64,000 nt of DNA from Gymnodinialimonas sp. 57CJ19 (GCF_038396845.1 NZ_CP151587.1:248001-312000), one strand, 5' to 3'. Positions 17,478 through 26,506 are shown, counted from the first letter of the stretch. Numbers and translations are program-made. Notes: a model not told the origin generated them from the sequence alone.

Positions 17478-18647
17478 ATGACCGCTACTTTCCCCGGGCT
17501 TTCGCCCGCCCATTCTGCATCCCCTTCCCGTGCCGAAGCCTACGCCCGCGCCCACGGGTTCGAGCGCCCTACCCTTATCCTCGACATCGACCGTGTGGCG
17601 CAGCAGTACACTGTCCTTTCCACAGGTCTCGGGCAGGCGCATATCCACTACGCCGTCAAAGCCAACCCCGCGCCCGAGATCCTCTCTCGCCTCGCCGCCA
17701 TGGGTTCCGGCTTCGATGCCGCCTCCCGCGTGGAGATCGAGATGTGCCTCAAAGCCGGCGCCACCCCATCGCGCATCTCCTTCGGCAACACGGTCAAGAA
17801 ACCTTCCGACATTGCTTTCGCCCATGCCGTCGGCGTCGATGTCTTCGCCGCAGACGCCGCCGAAGAGCTGGACAAGATCGCGGAACACGCTCCCGGTGCT
17901 CAGGTCTACATCCGCCTGCTGGTGGAAGCCTCCGGCGCCGATTGGCCCCTGACCCGGAAGTTTGGCACCACCCGCGACAACGCCCTTTCCCTGATGGCCC
18001 ACGCCCGCATGCTCGGCCTGCGCCCCGTTGGCCTCAGCTTCCACGTGGGGTCCCAAACCCGTGACCCCATGATGTGGGCCCCGGTCCTCGATGGTATTGC
18101 TGCTGTCTGGGACGCGGCCCATGCCGCTGGTTTCGCCCTCGACCTGCTGAACATCGGCGGCGGCTTTCCCGCCTTCTACGGCGATGACATCCCCCACCCA
18201 ACGGCTTACGCCGCCAAGGTGATGGAGCTCGTCCATGCCCGCTTCAAAGACGTGCCCCGCATCATGGCCGAGCCCGGCCGAGGCCTCGTCGCCGACGCGG
18301 GCATGATTGCGGCCGAGGTACTCCTCGTGTCGCGAAAATCCCCCGATGACCTGCACCGTTGGGTCTACTTGGACATCGGTAAATTTTCTGGCCTCGCCGA
18401 AACCATGGACGAGGCAATCCGCTACCAATTCGCCACCGACCGTGACCATGAAACAACCGGCCCCTGCATCCTCGCGGGCCCGTCTTGCGATAGCGCCGAT
18501 GTCCTATACGAAAAGCGCCCCGTGGCCCTTCCCCTCGGCATCAAAGCCGGGGACCGTATCTGGATCAGAAACTGCGGTGCCTACACAACAACCTACGCCT
18601 CGATCGGCTTCAACGGCTTCCCGCCCCTCGATGTCGTGATCCTCTGA
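17478..18647 (+). CDS. Ornithine decarboxylase-like (type III fold) PLP enzyme
   Basis: A 389-residue alanine-racemase-fold decarboxylase, probably converting ornithine to putrescine (polyamine synthesis), possibly also lysine. HYAVKANPAPEIL (about 56-68) holds the PLP lysine, SFHVGSQ (about 184-190) and NIGGGFPAFYG (about 221-231) the phosphate-binding region, AEPGRGLVADAG near 259 the glycine-rich loop, and GPSCDSADVLY near 334 the active-site cysteine-aspartate of eukaryotic-type ODCs. The start is the ATG at 17478 with GGAG seven bases upstream; the frame extends 30 bases further without similarity. Confidence 0.88.
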   Translation: MTATFPGLSPAHSASPSRAEAYARAHGFERPTLILDIDRVAQQYTVLSTGLGQAHIHYAVKANPAPEILSRLAAMGSGFDAASRVEIEMCLKAGATPSRISFGNTVKKPSDIAFAHAVGVDVFAADAAEELDKIAEHAPGAQVYIRLLVEASGADWPLTRKFGTTRDNALSLMAHARMLGLRPVGLSFHVGSQTRDPMMWAPVLDGIAAVWDAAHAAGFALDLLNIGGGFPAFYGDDIPHPTAYAAKVMELVHARFKDVPRIMAEPGRGLVADAGMIAAEVLLVSRKSPDDLHRWVYLDIGKFSGLAETMDEAIRYQFATDRDHETTGPCILAGPSCDSADVLYEKRPVALPLGIKAGDRIWIRNCGAYTTTYASIGFNGFPPLDVVIL

Positions 18648-18653
18648 CGAAAA

Positions 18654-18686
18654 CGCGCGTTAACCTTCCGCTAAGGTTAACGCGCG
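18654..18686 (+). terminator. Perfect 14-bp stem-loop downstream of the ornithine decarboxylase
   Basis: CGCGCGTTAACCTT (18654-18667) pairs perfectly with AAGGTTAACGCGCG (18673-18686) around a five-base loop, starting seven bases after the gene's stop. There is no T-run after it, so it could act as a weak intrinsic terminator, a bidirectional one shared with the convergent aldo/keto reductase, or an RNA 3'-end stabiliser. Confidence 0.65.
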
Positions 18687-18770
18687 CCCCTTGCCACGGA
18701 AGCGCCACGGGCTCCCCTTCATCTTGGCAAATACAACTCAAAGAGCCGAAACCAGCCCCACAAACCTACC

Positions 18771-19745
18771 CTATCCGTAGATCTCCACCGCCGCCCATTG
18801 CGCCTCTGCATACCTTGCCCCATGGGCAAATCCCGCAGGCAACAGCCGCTCAATCTCAGCCAACTCCTCCGCCTCCAACACAATCTCCGTCGCGCCGGCC
18901 AACTCTGTCAAATGCGCTGCGGTCCGTGTGCCCGGTATCGGAATCACGTGATCGCCCTGTGCCAAAAGCCACGCCAAAGCCACCGTCGACGCGGACCAGC
19001 CCTTCTCTGCGCAAAACCCCTTGAAGCCCTCAATCGCCGCCAGGTTCGCCTGATAATTCGGGTCTTGGAACCTTGGCTGTCCCGAACGGAAATCACCTTC
19101 GGGGAAATTCTCTCTCCCTTGGAAATGATCGCTCAACATACCGCGCCCCAATGGCGAGAACGCCACAAAGGCAGCCCCCACCTCAGTGCAGGCCTGGATC
19201 ATGCCCAGTTCCGGCTGACGCGTCCAAAGCGAATACTCCGATTGCACCGCCGCCACGGGCCCCACGGCCGCCGCGCGTCGCAGGGTTGCGGGTGAGATTT
19301 CGGAAAAACCGATGCCCCCGATCAACCCCTCGTCCAGGAAGCCCGCCAAGATCTCCATCACCTCTTCCACGGGTCGGGAATGCTCGCGGCGATGGATATA
19401 GAACAGCTCTACCTTGTCACGGCCCAACCGCGTCAAAGACCCCTCCAGGGACCGCCGCAAATCGCTGGCGGCGTTGCTGAAATGTCGGGTCGGTTGCGTG
19501 TAGATGCCCGCCTTGGTGGCAAGCGTGATCTGAGCGCCTGTGGCATCGAGGAACCGGCCAATGACCGTTTCACTCACCCCGCCGCCGTAGATCTCGGCAA
19601 CGTCCCAATGGGTCACCCCCAGATCGAGCGCCGCCTGCATGCAGGCGAAACTCTCTTTTTCGTCGGTGGCCCCATAAATGCCCCCGAAACTCATGCAGCC
19701 AAGCCCGATTGGCCCGACGCTATGTCCGGCCAATCGCCTTGTCAT
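18771..19745 (-). CDS. Aldo/keto reductase
   Basis: A 324-residue NADPH-dependent (beta/alpha)8-barrel oxidoreductase. The catalytic tetrad is visible: aspartate and tyrosine in [14 protein letters not shown] (about 46-59), lysine in [10 protein letters not shown] near 78, and histidine in [13 protein letters not shown] near 117. The cofactor-binding end [14 protein letters not shown] lies near residue 270. The carbonyl substrate cannot be inferred. Its ATG overlaps the deoD stop by four bases, so H-NS-like gene, deoD and this reductase form one minus-strand transcription unit. Confidence 0.88.
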   Translation of the reverse strand: MTRRLAGHSVGPIGLGCMSFGGIYGATDEKESFACMQAALDLGVTHWDVAEIYGGGVSETVIGRFLDATGAQITLATKAGIYTQPTRHFSNAASDLRRSLEGSLTRLGRDKVELFYIHRREHSRPVEEVMEILAGFLDEGLIGGIGFSEISPATLRRAAAVGPVAAVQSEYSLWTRQPELGMIQACTEVGAAFVAFSPLGRGMLSDHFQGRENFPEGDFRSGQPRFQDPNYQANLAAIEGFKGFCAEKGWSASTVALAWLLAQGDHVIPIPGTRTAAHLTELAGATEIVLEAEELAEIERLLPAGFAHGARYAEAQWAAVEIYG

Positions 19746-20446
19746 GAAAACGCGGCTTCCAACGCAATTTCGACCATATCCGAGAAGCTGGATTGCCGAT
19801 CTTCCGACGGCAACGCCTCTTCCGTCAGCAGATGGTCAGACACGGTCAGAACCGCCAATGCCCGCGCATCATAGCGTGCCGCCAAGGTGTATAGTTCTGC
19901 CGCTTCCATCTCCACGGCCAAGACACCGTGGCGCACCATTTGCTCATTCAGGTCAGGGCGTTCATCATAAAACACGTCAGACGAATAAATCCCGCCCACA
20001 TGAATGCCCGCGCCTTTGCCTTCCGCCGCCAGGTAGGCCGCCTGAAGCAGCCCGTAATCCGCGCAAGGAGCATAGTTCAGCTCTCGGAAAATGCCCGAGG
20101 ATGGCGTCGACAGGGTCGATGCCGTCATCGCCAGGATCACGTCCCTCAGCTTCACGGATTTCTGCATCGCTCCGCAGGAGCCGATCCGGATCAACGTCTT
20201 CGCCCCGTAATCGCGGAGCAATTCGTTCGCGTAGATCGACAGGCTTGGCATGCCCATGCCGGAACCGTGGATCGTTACGCGATTGCCGCGCCACTTCCCC
20301 GTGAAACCCAACATGCCTCTGACTTCATTGACGCAGACCGGGTCTTCCAAAAACCGCTCTGCCGCCCATTTCGCCCGCAGCGGATCGCCCGGCATCAAGA
20401 CCGTTTCAGCGATATCTCCGGGCTTTGCTCCGATATGAACCGTCAT
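19742..20446 (-). CDS. deoD: Purine-nucleoside phosphorylase (DeoD type)
   Basis: Cleaves purine (deoxy)nucleosides with phosphate to base and (deoxy)ribose-1-phosphate for salvage. The 234-residue, hexameric-type enzyme starts [29 protein letters not shown] (phosphate site), continues with [16 protein letters not shown] and [10 protein letters not shown], and has the nucleoside-binding [14 protein letters not shown] near 180 and the catalytic aspartate in [10 protein letters not shown] near 205. The length matches DeoD. Its start overlaps the stop of the H-NS-like gene (TGATG) and its stop overlaps the aldo/keto reductase start. Confidence 0.95.
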   Translation of the reverse strand: MTVHIGAKPGDIAETVLMPGDPLRAKWAAERFLEDPVCVNEVRGMLGFTGKWRGNRVTIHGSGMGMPSLSIYANELLRDYGAKTLIRIGSCGAMQKSVKLRDVILAMTASTLSTPSSGIFRELNYAPCADYGLLQAAYLAAEGKGAGIHVGGIYSSDVFYDERPDLNEQMVRHGVLAVEMEAAELYTLAARYDARALAVLTVSDHLLTEEALPSEDRQSSFSDMVEIALEAAFS

Positions 20447-20763
20447 CAGATCGCAAACTCGTCCAGAGATTTACCCGCAGCCAATGCGTCCTTGATCCAA
20501 TTGGGCTGGCGACCACGACCTGTCCAGGTTTGGTTCGCGTCCGCAGGATTGGCATACTTCGCCACGCCTTTAGGGCCAGATTTCGAAGACACTTTTCCGC
20601 CCACAAATTCATCAAGCGAGAAACCGTGCTTCTTTGCAACGGCCTTCAGTTCCGCAAGACAATCTGCTTTGCGCTTCTTTTCATAGCCTTTAATTGTAGC
20701 CTCCACTTCCCGTTGATGGGATTGCAGCTCTTCCAGGCTCATTGATTCAAGTGATGTTGCCAT
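20446..20763 (-). CDS. H-NS family nucleoid protein (HvrA-like)
   Basis: A 105-residue H-NS-family DNA-binding regulator. The N-terminal half ([32 protein letters not shown]) is a coiled-coil oligomerisation region; the C-terminal [34 protein letters not shown] carries the family core [11 protein letters not shown] that contacts AT-rich DNA. The nearest well-known relative in Rhodobacter is HvrA, a regulator of photosynthesis and nitrogen genes. ATG 20763 has AAGGGGAA upstream; the frame opens earlier but with no similarity. It is coupled to deoD by a TGATG overlap, an unusual partner. Confidence 0.88.
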   Translation of the reverse strand: MATSLESMSLEELQSHQREVEATIKGYEKKRKADCLAELKAVAKKHGFSLDEFVGGKVSSKSGPKGVAKYANPADANQTWTGRGRQPNWIKDALAAGKSLDEFAI

Positions 20764-20835
20764 AACGAATTCCCCTTCACTATTGGCTTCCAGTGAAAGG
20801 CGTTTGCCGTTTTCAGATCTCAAAATCAAGTAAAC

Positions 20836-20853
20836 AAAAGGACATGTCCTTTT
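20836..20853. terminator. 18-bp perfect palindrome between ecm and the H-NS-like gene
   Basis: AAAAGGACATGTCCTTTT is a perfect palindrome 22 bases beyond the ecm stop and about 75 bases before the H-NS-like start. Read on the minus strand it ends in TTTTGTTT, so it could be the ecm terminator; equally, its position and symmetry suit an operator controlling the downstream gene. Confidence 0.45.
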
Positions 20854-20874
20854 TTGAGCAGCATCAGGCCGCGG

Positions 20875-22839
20875 CTACTGAGCGGCGATTGCGGAGGAAT
20901 CCACCAAAGCCACGATATCCATCATGATCGTGTTCAGCTCAAAATCCTTGGGCGTATAGACCCTTGCCACGCCATATCCCAGCAAGGTAGCGCGGTCCTC
21001 ATCGGGAATAATACCGCCGACCAAGACGGGAATATCCACTCCTTCCTGGCGTAAGCGCTCCATCACCTCTTTAATCAACGGCACATGGCTTCCCGACAGA
21101 ATCGAAAGGCCTATTACATGGGCGCTGTCCGCTATTGCGCTGGCGACGATCTCGGCCGGGGTCAGCCGAATACCCTCATAGCTGATATCCATGCCGCAAT
21201 CGCGGGCCCGAAATGCGATTTGCTCTGCCCCATTGGAATGGCCATCCAATCCCGGCTTCCCCACCAGAAACTTGAGACGCCGTCCCAATTTGTCGCTCAC
21301 CACGTCCACGGCGTCGCGAATATCTTCGAGCCCTTCTGTCTTGTTGGAAACGGCCCCTGATACGCCTGTCGGCCCCCGGTATTCTCCGTGAACCGCTCGC
21401 ATAACCCCGGCCCATTCACCCGTGGTAACGCCCGCTCTTGCGGCAGAAATCGAGGCAGGCATCACATTGCGCCCTTCCCGAGCCGCAACCGCCAGCTCCT
21501 CCAGCGCCGCTTTCACGGCACTGTCCTCGCGGCTAATGCGCCATTCCTCCAATCGGGCGATTTGATCCTGCTCCACCGCCGGATCAACCACCATGATTCC
21601 ACCGTCTTCTCCCAATAGCGGCGACGGCTCGGAGGCGGTGTATTTGTTCACGCCCACGACCACGGTTTCCCCCCGCTCGATCCGGTTAACCCTTTCCGCG
21701 TTGGAATCCACCAATCGGCCTTTCATATAGTCAATTGCCGTAATGGCACCGCCCATGCCTTGCAGGTTCGCCAATTCCGCTCTTGCGCCGTTCTTCAATT
21801 CTTCGACCTTGGCATCGACGACCGGGTTGCCATCAAACAAGTCGCCGTATTCCAGCAGGTCCGTCTCAAACGCCATGATCTGCTGCATGCGCATGGACCA
21901 TTGCTGATCCCACGGGCGCGGCAGCCCCAAGGCCTCATTCCAGGCGGGCAATTGCACCGCACGGGCGCGGGCCTTCTTGGAGAGCGTCACAGCAAGCATC
22001 TCAATCAGAATGCGGTAGACGTTATTCTCAGGCTGCTGCTCGGTCAGACCCAAAGAGTTCACCTGCACACCGTACCGGAAACGCCGAAACTTCGGGTCGC
22101 TCACGCCATAACGTTGTTCACAAATCTCATCCCACAGATCGACAAAGGCTCGCATCTTGCACATCTCGGTCACGAACCGAATGCCCGCGTTCACAAAGAA
22201 CGAAATCCGCCCCACCAACGTCGGAAAATCCTCTTCCGGCACCCTTGGGCGCAATTCATCCAGGACGGAAACCGCTGTCGCCAAGGCAAATGCCAGTTCC
22301 TGCTCGGGCGTCGCCCCGGCTTCTTGCAGATGGTAGGAACACACATTCATCGGGTTCCATTTCGGAACCTCTTTATAGCAATATTCAGCCACATCCGCGA
22401 TCATCGCCATCGACGGCTTGGGGGGACAAATATAGGTGCCACGCGACAGGTATTCCTTCATCAAGTCGTTCTGCACCGTCCCTTGCAAAGCGCGCACATC
22501 CGCGCCTTGCTCCTCGGCCACGGCAATATAAAGCGCCAATAACCAAGGCGCCGTCGCGTTGATCGTCATCGAGGTGTTCATTTGCTCCAGCGGAATGTCC
22601 TTGAACAAGGCCCTCATGTCGCCCAAGTGGCTCACCGGCACGCCCACCTTGCCAACCTCACCCCGCGCCAAAACATGATCGCTGTCGTAGCCCGTCTGGG
22701 TCGGCAAATCGAAAGCCACGGAAAGCCCCGTCTGCCCCTTCGCCAAATTGCCCCGGTACAGCGCGTTCGACGCCTCCGCTGTGGAGTGTCCCGCATAGGT
22801 CCGGATCAACCACGGGCGGTCTTTAGGGGCTTGGGACAT
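20875..22839 (-). CDS. ecm: Ethylmalonyl-CoA mutase (B12-dependent)
   Basis: Rearranges (2R)-ethylmalonyl-CoA to (2S)-methylsuccinyl-CoA, a signature step of the ethylmalonyl-CoA pathway. The 654-residue protein has the substrate (beta/alpha)8-barrel in the first 500 residues (WLIRTYAGHSTAEASNALYRGNLAKGQTGLSVAFDLPTQTGYDSDH at the start). The C-terminal cobalamin domain has VGKPGLDGHSNGAEQIA, the base-off DxHxxG motif whose histidine binds cobalt, followed by GLSILSGSH and VGGIIP. N-terminal sequence and length fit Ecm/MeaA rather than methylmalonyl-CoA mutase (over 700 residues). Start ATG at 22839, preceded by GGAGG-like bases. Confidence 0.95.
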   Translation of the reverse strand: MSQAPKDRPWLIRTYAGHSTAEASNALYRGNLAKGQTGLSVAFDLPTQTGYDSDHVLARGEVGKVGVPVSHLGDMRALFKDIPLEQMNTSMTINATAPWLLALYIAVAEEQGADVRALQGTVQNDLMKEYLSRGTYICPPKPSMAMIADVAEYCYKEVPKWNPMNVCSYHLQEAGATPEQELAFALATAVSVLDELRPRVPEEDFPTLVGRISFFVNAGIRFVTEMCKMRAFVDLWDEICEQRYGVSDPKFRRFRYGVQVNSLGLTEQQPENNVYRILIEMLAVTLSKKARARAVQLPAWNEALGLPRPWDQQWSMRMQQIMAFETDLLEYGDLFDGNPVVDAKVEELKNGARAELANLQGMGGAITAIDYMKGRLVDSNAERVNRIERGETVVVGVNKYTASEPSPLLGEDGGIMVVDPAVEQDQIARLEEWRISREDSAVKAALEELAVAAREGRNVMPASISAARAGVTTGEWAGVMRAVHGEYRGPTGVSGAVSNKTEGLEDIRDAVDVVSDKLGRRLKFLVGKPGLDGHSNGAEQIAFRARDCGMDISYEGIRLTPAEIVASAIADSAHVIGLSILSGSHVPLIKEVMERLRQEGVDIPVLVGGIIPDEDRATLLGYGVARVYTPKDFELNTIMMDIVALVDSSAIAAQ

Positions 22840-22885
22840 GGGAGGCTCCGACTCGTTATCAGCAATATCATTTCGTTAAAGTGCA

Positions 22886-22913
22886 TGTATGCGGAATAAA
22901 ATGTCCCTGTCAA
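22886..22913 (-). promoter_or_regulatory. Candidate ecm promoter
   Basis: On the minus strand a perfect TTGACA (22913-22908) is followed after 16 bases by CATACA (22891-22886), about 50 bases upstream of the ecm start. The -35 is consensus; the -10 is weak. The rest of the divergent spacer to 23131 contains repeat copy B and no gene. Confidence 0.4.
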
Positions 22914-22970
22914 TTCGCTGCATGCGCAAAGCTGCACCGCGGCGCTGACCTGGGCAACGCACCCATTCGC

Positions 22971-23030
22971 CTTGGCCATACACCTCCGGGGTAAGCGCCT
23001 CCCCGCGGGAGGCGTAGGGGCAGAGCCCCT
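22971..23030 (+). repeat. Dispersed GC-rich hairpin repeat, copy B
   Basis: The first 22 bases (22971-22992) are identical to 17148-17169. They are followed by CGCCTCCC (22996-23003) pairing with GGGAGGCG (23007-23014) and then AGGGGCAGAGCCCCT (23016-23030), the same order of parts as copy A. The middle stem has a different sequence from copy A but remains fully paired. It lies between ecm and the divergent acyltransferase. Confidence 0.65.
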
Positions 23031-23131
23031 CTCAGCGCCCCGTCGCCACCTGCGCACCAACAGCAACTTTCCCCGCGCCAGGCCCCGCCTCACCAATTGC
23101 GCCGCCCTTCATTTCCTGACACCGTCCGCCC

Positions 23132-24520
23132 ATGACGACGCCCATCACCCTTCCCCTTTGGCTCTTCGTGCTGATCCTCCTGTTCGCAGCCGTTACCTTT
23201 GCGTCTCATTTCCTCTTTCCCTCGGTCCGCTGGTTCCTGCGCCGCCGCCTCGAAAACGCGGTGGCTAAACTGAACAAGCGTCTCAAGACGCCAATCCAAC
23301 CATTCAAACTGGCCCGCCGCATGGATACGGTGCGCCGTCTCGTCTACGATCCCGAGGTCGCCGCCGCCATTATCGAGCACGCCAAGTCCAAGGGCGTTCG
23401 CGAAGATGTCGCCGCGCAACAGGCCGAGCGTTACGCCCGTGAAATCGTCCCCGGCTTCTCGGCATTCACCTATTTTGCTTTCGCCATCCGCGCCGCGCGT
23501 TTCTTGAGCCAATCGCTCTATCGGGTGCGCCTGACCGACCCCAATGCCGACGCCCTTGAAGGTATTCCCACCGACGACACGGTGATTTTCGTGATGAACC
23601 ACCGCTCCAACATGGATTACGTGTTGGTTACCTGGCTTGTCGCTGAACGCTCTGCCTTGGCCTATGCCGTCGGCGAATGGGCCCGGGTCTGGCCGCTGCG
23701 GGGCCTTGTCCGCGCACTCGGCGGCTACTTCATTCGCCGCCGACACAACAACCCGCTCTATCGCAAGGTGCTGGCCCGCTACGTGCAGATGGCGACCGAG
23801 GCCGGCGTGACCCAAGCCGTGTTCCCCGAAGGCGGCCTGTCACGCACCGGCGGGTTAGGGCCTCCGAAACTCGGGCTCATCTCTTACATTCTTGATGGTT
23901 TCACGCCGGGCAAATCCCGCAATGTCACCTTCGTCCCCGTGGCCATCAACTACGACCGGGTGATGGAGGACCGGAACCTGATCGCCGCGCAATCCGGCGG
24001 CACTGCGGGCTTTCGTTTCACGCTTTTGCCGATCTACCGCTACCTGCGCCGCCAAATCTGGCACCGGATCACCGGCAGGTTTCACCGCTACGGCTATGCC
24101 GCCGTCAGTTTTGGCGATCCCCTGTCGCTGAACGAGTTCCTTTCCCACAAGCACACGGACGACGCAGAGGCCCTGGGCGAGGCGCTGATGGCGCGCATCG
24201 CCTCCGTGACCCCGATTGTGCCCGTCCCCCTTGTGGCCCATGCCCTCAAAGACGGTGCGCGTACGGCCGCCTCGCTCAGGGACGCCGTCCAGCAACGCGT
24301 AGACCGGGCCTCGGCCCGGGAAACCCACGTCCACCTTGCCCGCGAGGATCTGGATTACACGATCGAAGCAGGTCTCCGCGCCTTGATGGAGCGTGGCTTC
24401 GTGGAGCGCGACGGAGGCGCTCTGACCGTGACCGAGCGCGGCTTGCCCGTCATTGACTACTACGCGGCGTCGGTGGCGCATCTATTGGATGTCGAACGGT
24501 TGGAGAATTCATCTCCTTGA
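23132..24520 (+). CDS. Membrane-bound glycerolipid acyltransferase (PlsB/PlsC-type)
   Basis: A 462-residue acyltransferase that probably acylates glycerol-3-phosphate or lysophosphatidate at the inner membrane. It has an N-terminal membrane segment (PITLPLWLFVLILLFAAVTFASHFLF). The catalytic HxxxxD is FVMNHRSNMDYVLV near residue 155, and the phosphate-binding block is AVFPEGGLSRTGGL near 230. It is longer than PlsC (about 240) and shorter than PlsB (about 800). It lies between ecm and ccr, as in other Rhodobacterales, though a metabolic link with the ethylmalonyl-CoA pathway is not obvious. Its TGA overlaps the TTG start of the next gene. Confidence 0.85.
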   Translation: MTTPITLPLWLFVLILLFAAVTFASHFLFPSVRWFLRRRLENAVAKLNKRLKTPIQPFKLARRMDTVRRLVYDPEVAAAIIEHAKSKGVREDVAAQQAERYAREIVPGFSAFTYFAFAIRAARFLSQSLYRVRLTDPNADALEGIPTDDTVIFVMNHRSNMDYVLVTWLVAERSALAYAVGEWARVWPLRGLVRALGGYFIRRRHNNPLYRKVLARYVQMATEAGVTQAVFPEGGLSRTGGLGPPKLGLISYILDGFTPGKSRNVTFVPVAINYDRVMEDRNLIAAQSGGTAGFRFTLLPIYRYLRRQIWHRITGRFHRYGYAAVSFGDPLSLNEFLSHKHTDDAEALGEALMARIASVTPIVPVPLVAHALKDGARTAASLRDAVQQRVDRASARETHVHLAREDLDYTIEAGLRALMERGFVERDGGALTVTERGLPVIDYYAASVAHLLDVERLENSSP

Positions 24521-24990
24521 AAATCACCGAGGACACAGACACCCGCTTCACCATCGTCAGCCGCCGCAAGATTTTCGCGGACCTGTGCTTCGCGTTTTTT
24601 GCTCTATTCGGTGCCGCCTTTACCTGTGCCATGCTCATCGCAGAGATCACACAGTTGACCGCGTTTTTCATCGTCATCGGTCTCCTTTTCACCGGCATCG
24701 GCGTTTGGGGCATCCTATCCAACAGTTCTGCCAGGATAACCTTTGATGCCACCCAGCGCCTAGCTCATGTCCGTTGGCGCGGCCTGCTCGGCGCGAAGAC
24801 CCGAACCATCCCGTTTGACCTGTTCTGCAACATCACAGTTCATGAGGATGATGACATGCACACTTTGCAATTCGACCTCGCCGGAAAAGATCCCCTTCTG
24901 CTTGATCGCGTCTATAGCTCCAACACGGCCACCCACGAGGTCGCAGCGCGACTGCGCGAGTGGATGAACGCGCGTGGTCACGGTTCCTGA
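24517..24990 (+). CDS. Two-TM membrane protein of unknown function
   Basis: A 157-residue protein with two adjacent transmembrane helices (about residues 22-44 and 48-67) and a cytosolic C-terminal domain (ARITFDATQRLAHVRWRGLLGAKTRTIPFDLFCNITVHEDDDMHTLQFDLAGKDPLLLDRVYSS) that looks like a small beta-rich PH-like fold. No family assigned. The only suitable start is TTG at 24517, overlapping the acyltransferase stop as TTGA, so expression depends on that gene. The next gene, ccr, is about 200 bases downstream. Confidence 0.65.
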   Translation: MKITEDTDTRFTIVSRRKIFADLCFAFFALFGAAFTCAMLIAEITQLTAFFIVIGLLFTGIGVWGILSNSSARITFDATQRLAHVRWRGLLGAKTRTIPFDLFCNITVHEDDDMHTLQFDLAGKDPLLLDRVYSSNTATHEVAARLREWMNARGHGS

Positions 24991-25186
24991 GTGTCATAGG
25001 CCCACATCCGGGCGACGTCCCGCCTGCCGCACCTCGCCCACAACGAGCACGGCTGCGACATAAAATTACTCAAAATGACATTTCATGGTTGCAATATTAC
25101 CCTGCCGCCAATATCTCTCGCATTAGCAGCATTTGATTCCGCACCGCGGCATCACGCCCGAGGACATAGACATGACGGAGAGTACC

Positions 25187-26482
25187 ATGGCCCTAGACGC
25201 ACCCACGCAAGCCGCACCCTATGATGCGCCCATGAAAGACCTCTACGAGATGGGTGAAATGCCCCCCATGGGGTATGTCCCGCCCAAGATGTACGCTTGG
25301 ACGATCCGCCGCGAACGCCATGGCGAGCCCGATAAGGCGTTCGAGGTTGAAGTCGTGGATACGCCGGTGCTTGACAGCAACGAGGTGCTGGTCCTCGTGA
25401 TGGCCGCAGGCGTGAATTATAATGGCGTCTGGGCGGGCCTTGGCCAGCCGATCAGCCCCTTTGATGGCCACGGCGCAGAGTATCACATCGCGGGCTCAGA
25501 CGCGGCAGGCATCGTTTGGGCCGTCGGCGACAAGGTAAAGCGCTGGAAAATCGGGGATGAGGTGGTGATCCACTGCAACCAGGACGACGGCGATGATGAG
25601 GAATGCAACGGCGGCGATCCGATGTTCTCCACGAGCCAGCGGATCTGGGGCTACGAGACGCCGGACGGTTCTTTCGCACAGTTCACCAATGTGCAGGCGC
25701 AGCAATTGATGCCGCGCCCCAAGCATCTGACCTGGGAAGAAAGCGCGTGCTACACCCTGACGCTCGCCACCGCTTACCGGATGTTGTTTGGCCATGAACC
25801 CCACGACCTCAAGCCCGGCCAGAACGTGCTGGTCTGGGGCGCGTCCGGCGGCCTCGGCTCTTATGCGATCCAGCTGATCAATACGGCGGGTGCAAACGCG
25901 ATTGGCGTGATCTCCGACGAAGATAAACGCGATTTTGTCATGGGGCTTGGCGCGAAGGGCGTCATCAACCGGCGCGACTTCAACTGCTGGGGCCAATTGC
26001 CCACGGTCAACACGCCTGAATATGCCGAGTGGTTCAAGGAAGCCCGCAAGTTCGGCAAAGCGATTTGGGACATCACCGGCAAGGGCAACAACGTGGATAT
26101 GGTGTTTGAACACCCCGGCGAGGCGACCTTCCCGGTGTCCACCTTGGTCTGTAAAAAAGGCGGCATGGTGGTGATCTGCGCCGGCACCTCGGGCTTCAAC
26201 TGCACCTTCGACGTGCGCTACATGTGGATGCACCAGAAGCGTTTGCAGGGCAGCCACTTCGCGCATCTCAAGCAAGCATCTTCTGCCAACAAACTGATGT
26301 GCGAGCAGCGCCTTGATCCTTGCATGTCCGAAGTTTTCCCATGGGATGAACTGCCCGGCGCGCATCTGAAGATGCTCCGGAATGAGCATAAGCCCGGCAA
26401 TATGTCGGTACTGGTGCAAGCCCCCCGCACCGGCCTGCGCACGTTGGAAGACGTGCTGGAGGCGGGCCCAAAAGCGGAGTAA
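25187..26482 (+). CDS. ccr: Crotonyl-CoA carboxylase/reductase
   Basis: Key enzyme of the ethylmalonyl-CoA pathway: reductive carboxylation of crotonyl-CoA with NADPH and CO2 to (2S)-ethylmalonyl-CoA. The 431-residue medium-chain dehydrogenase is very close to the R. sphaeroides enzyme: MALDAPTQAAPYDAPMKDLYEMGEMPPMGYVPPKMYAW, VIHCNQDDGDDEECNGGDPMFS (about 123-144), the NADPH loop NVLVWGASGGLGSYAIQLI near 205, and DVRYMWMHQKRLQGSHFAHLKQA near 344. The start chosen is ATG 25187 (GGAG six bases upstream, matching the known MALD N-terminus); ATG 25172 behind GAGGA is also possible and adds five residues. Confidence 0.97.
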   Translation: MALDAPTQAAPYDAPMKDLYEMGEMPPMGYVPPKMYAWTIRRERHGEPDKAFEVEVVDTPVLDSNEVLVLVMAAGVNYNGVWAGLGQPISPFDGHGAEYHIAGSDAAGIVWAVGDKVKRWKIGDEVVIHCNQDDGDDEECNGGDPMFSTSQRIWGYETPDGSFAQFTNVQAQQLMPRPKHLTWEESACYTLTLATAYRMLFGHEPHDLKPGQNVLVWGASGGLGSYAIQLINTAGANAIGVISDEDKRDFVMGLGAKGVINRRDFNCWGQLPTVNTPEYAEWFKEARKFGKAIWDITGKGNNVDMVFEHPGEATFPVSTLVCKKGGMVVICAGTSGFNCTFDVRYMWMHQKRLQGSHFAHLKQASSANKLMCEQRLDPCMSEVFPWDELPGAHLKMLRNEHKPGNMSVLVQAPRTGLRTLEDVLEAGPKAE

Positions 26483-26506
26483 CGCCGCTTCAAGTTGTTC
26501 ACTTGG

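Noticed and set aside
17118..18449. A 443-codon open frame on the minus strand opposite the ornithine decarboxylase
   Set aside because: It lies antisense to a gene with clear PLP-enzyme motifs, is glycine/histidine/arginine-rich without any recognisable domain, and is explained by high G+C codon use of the real gene.
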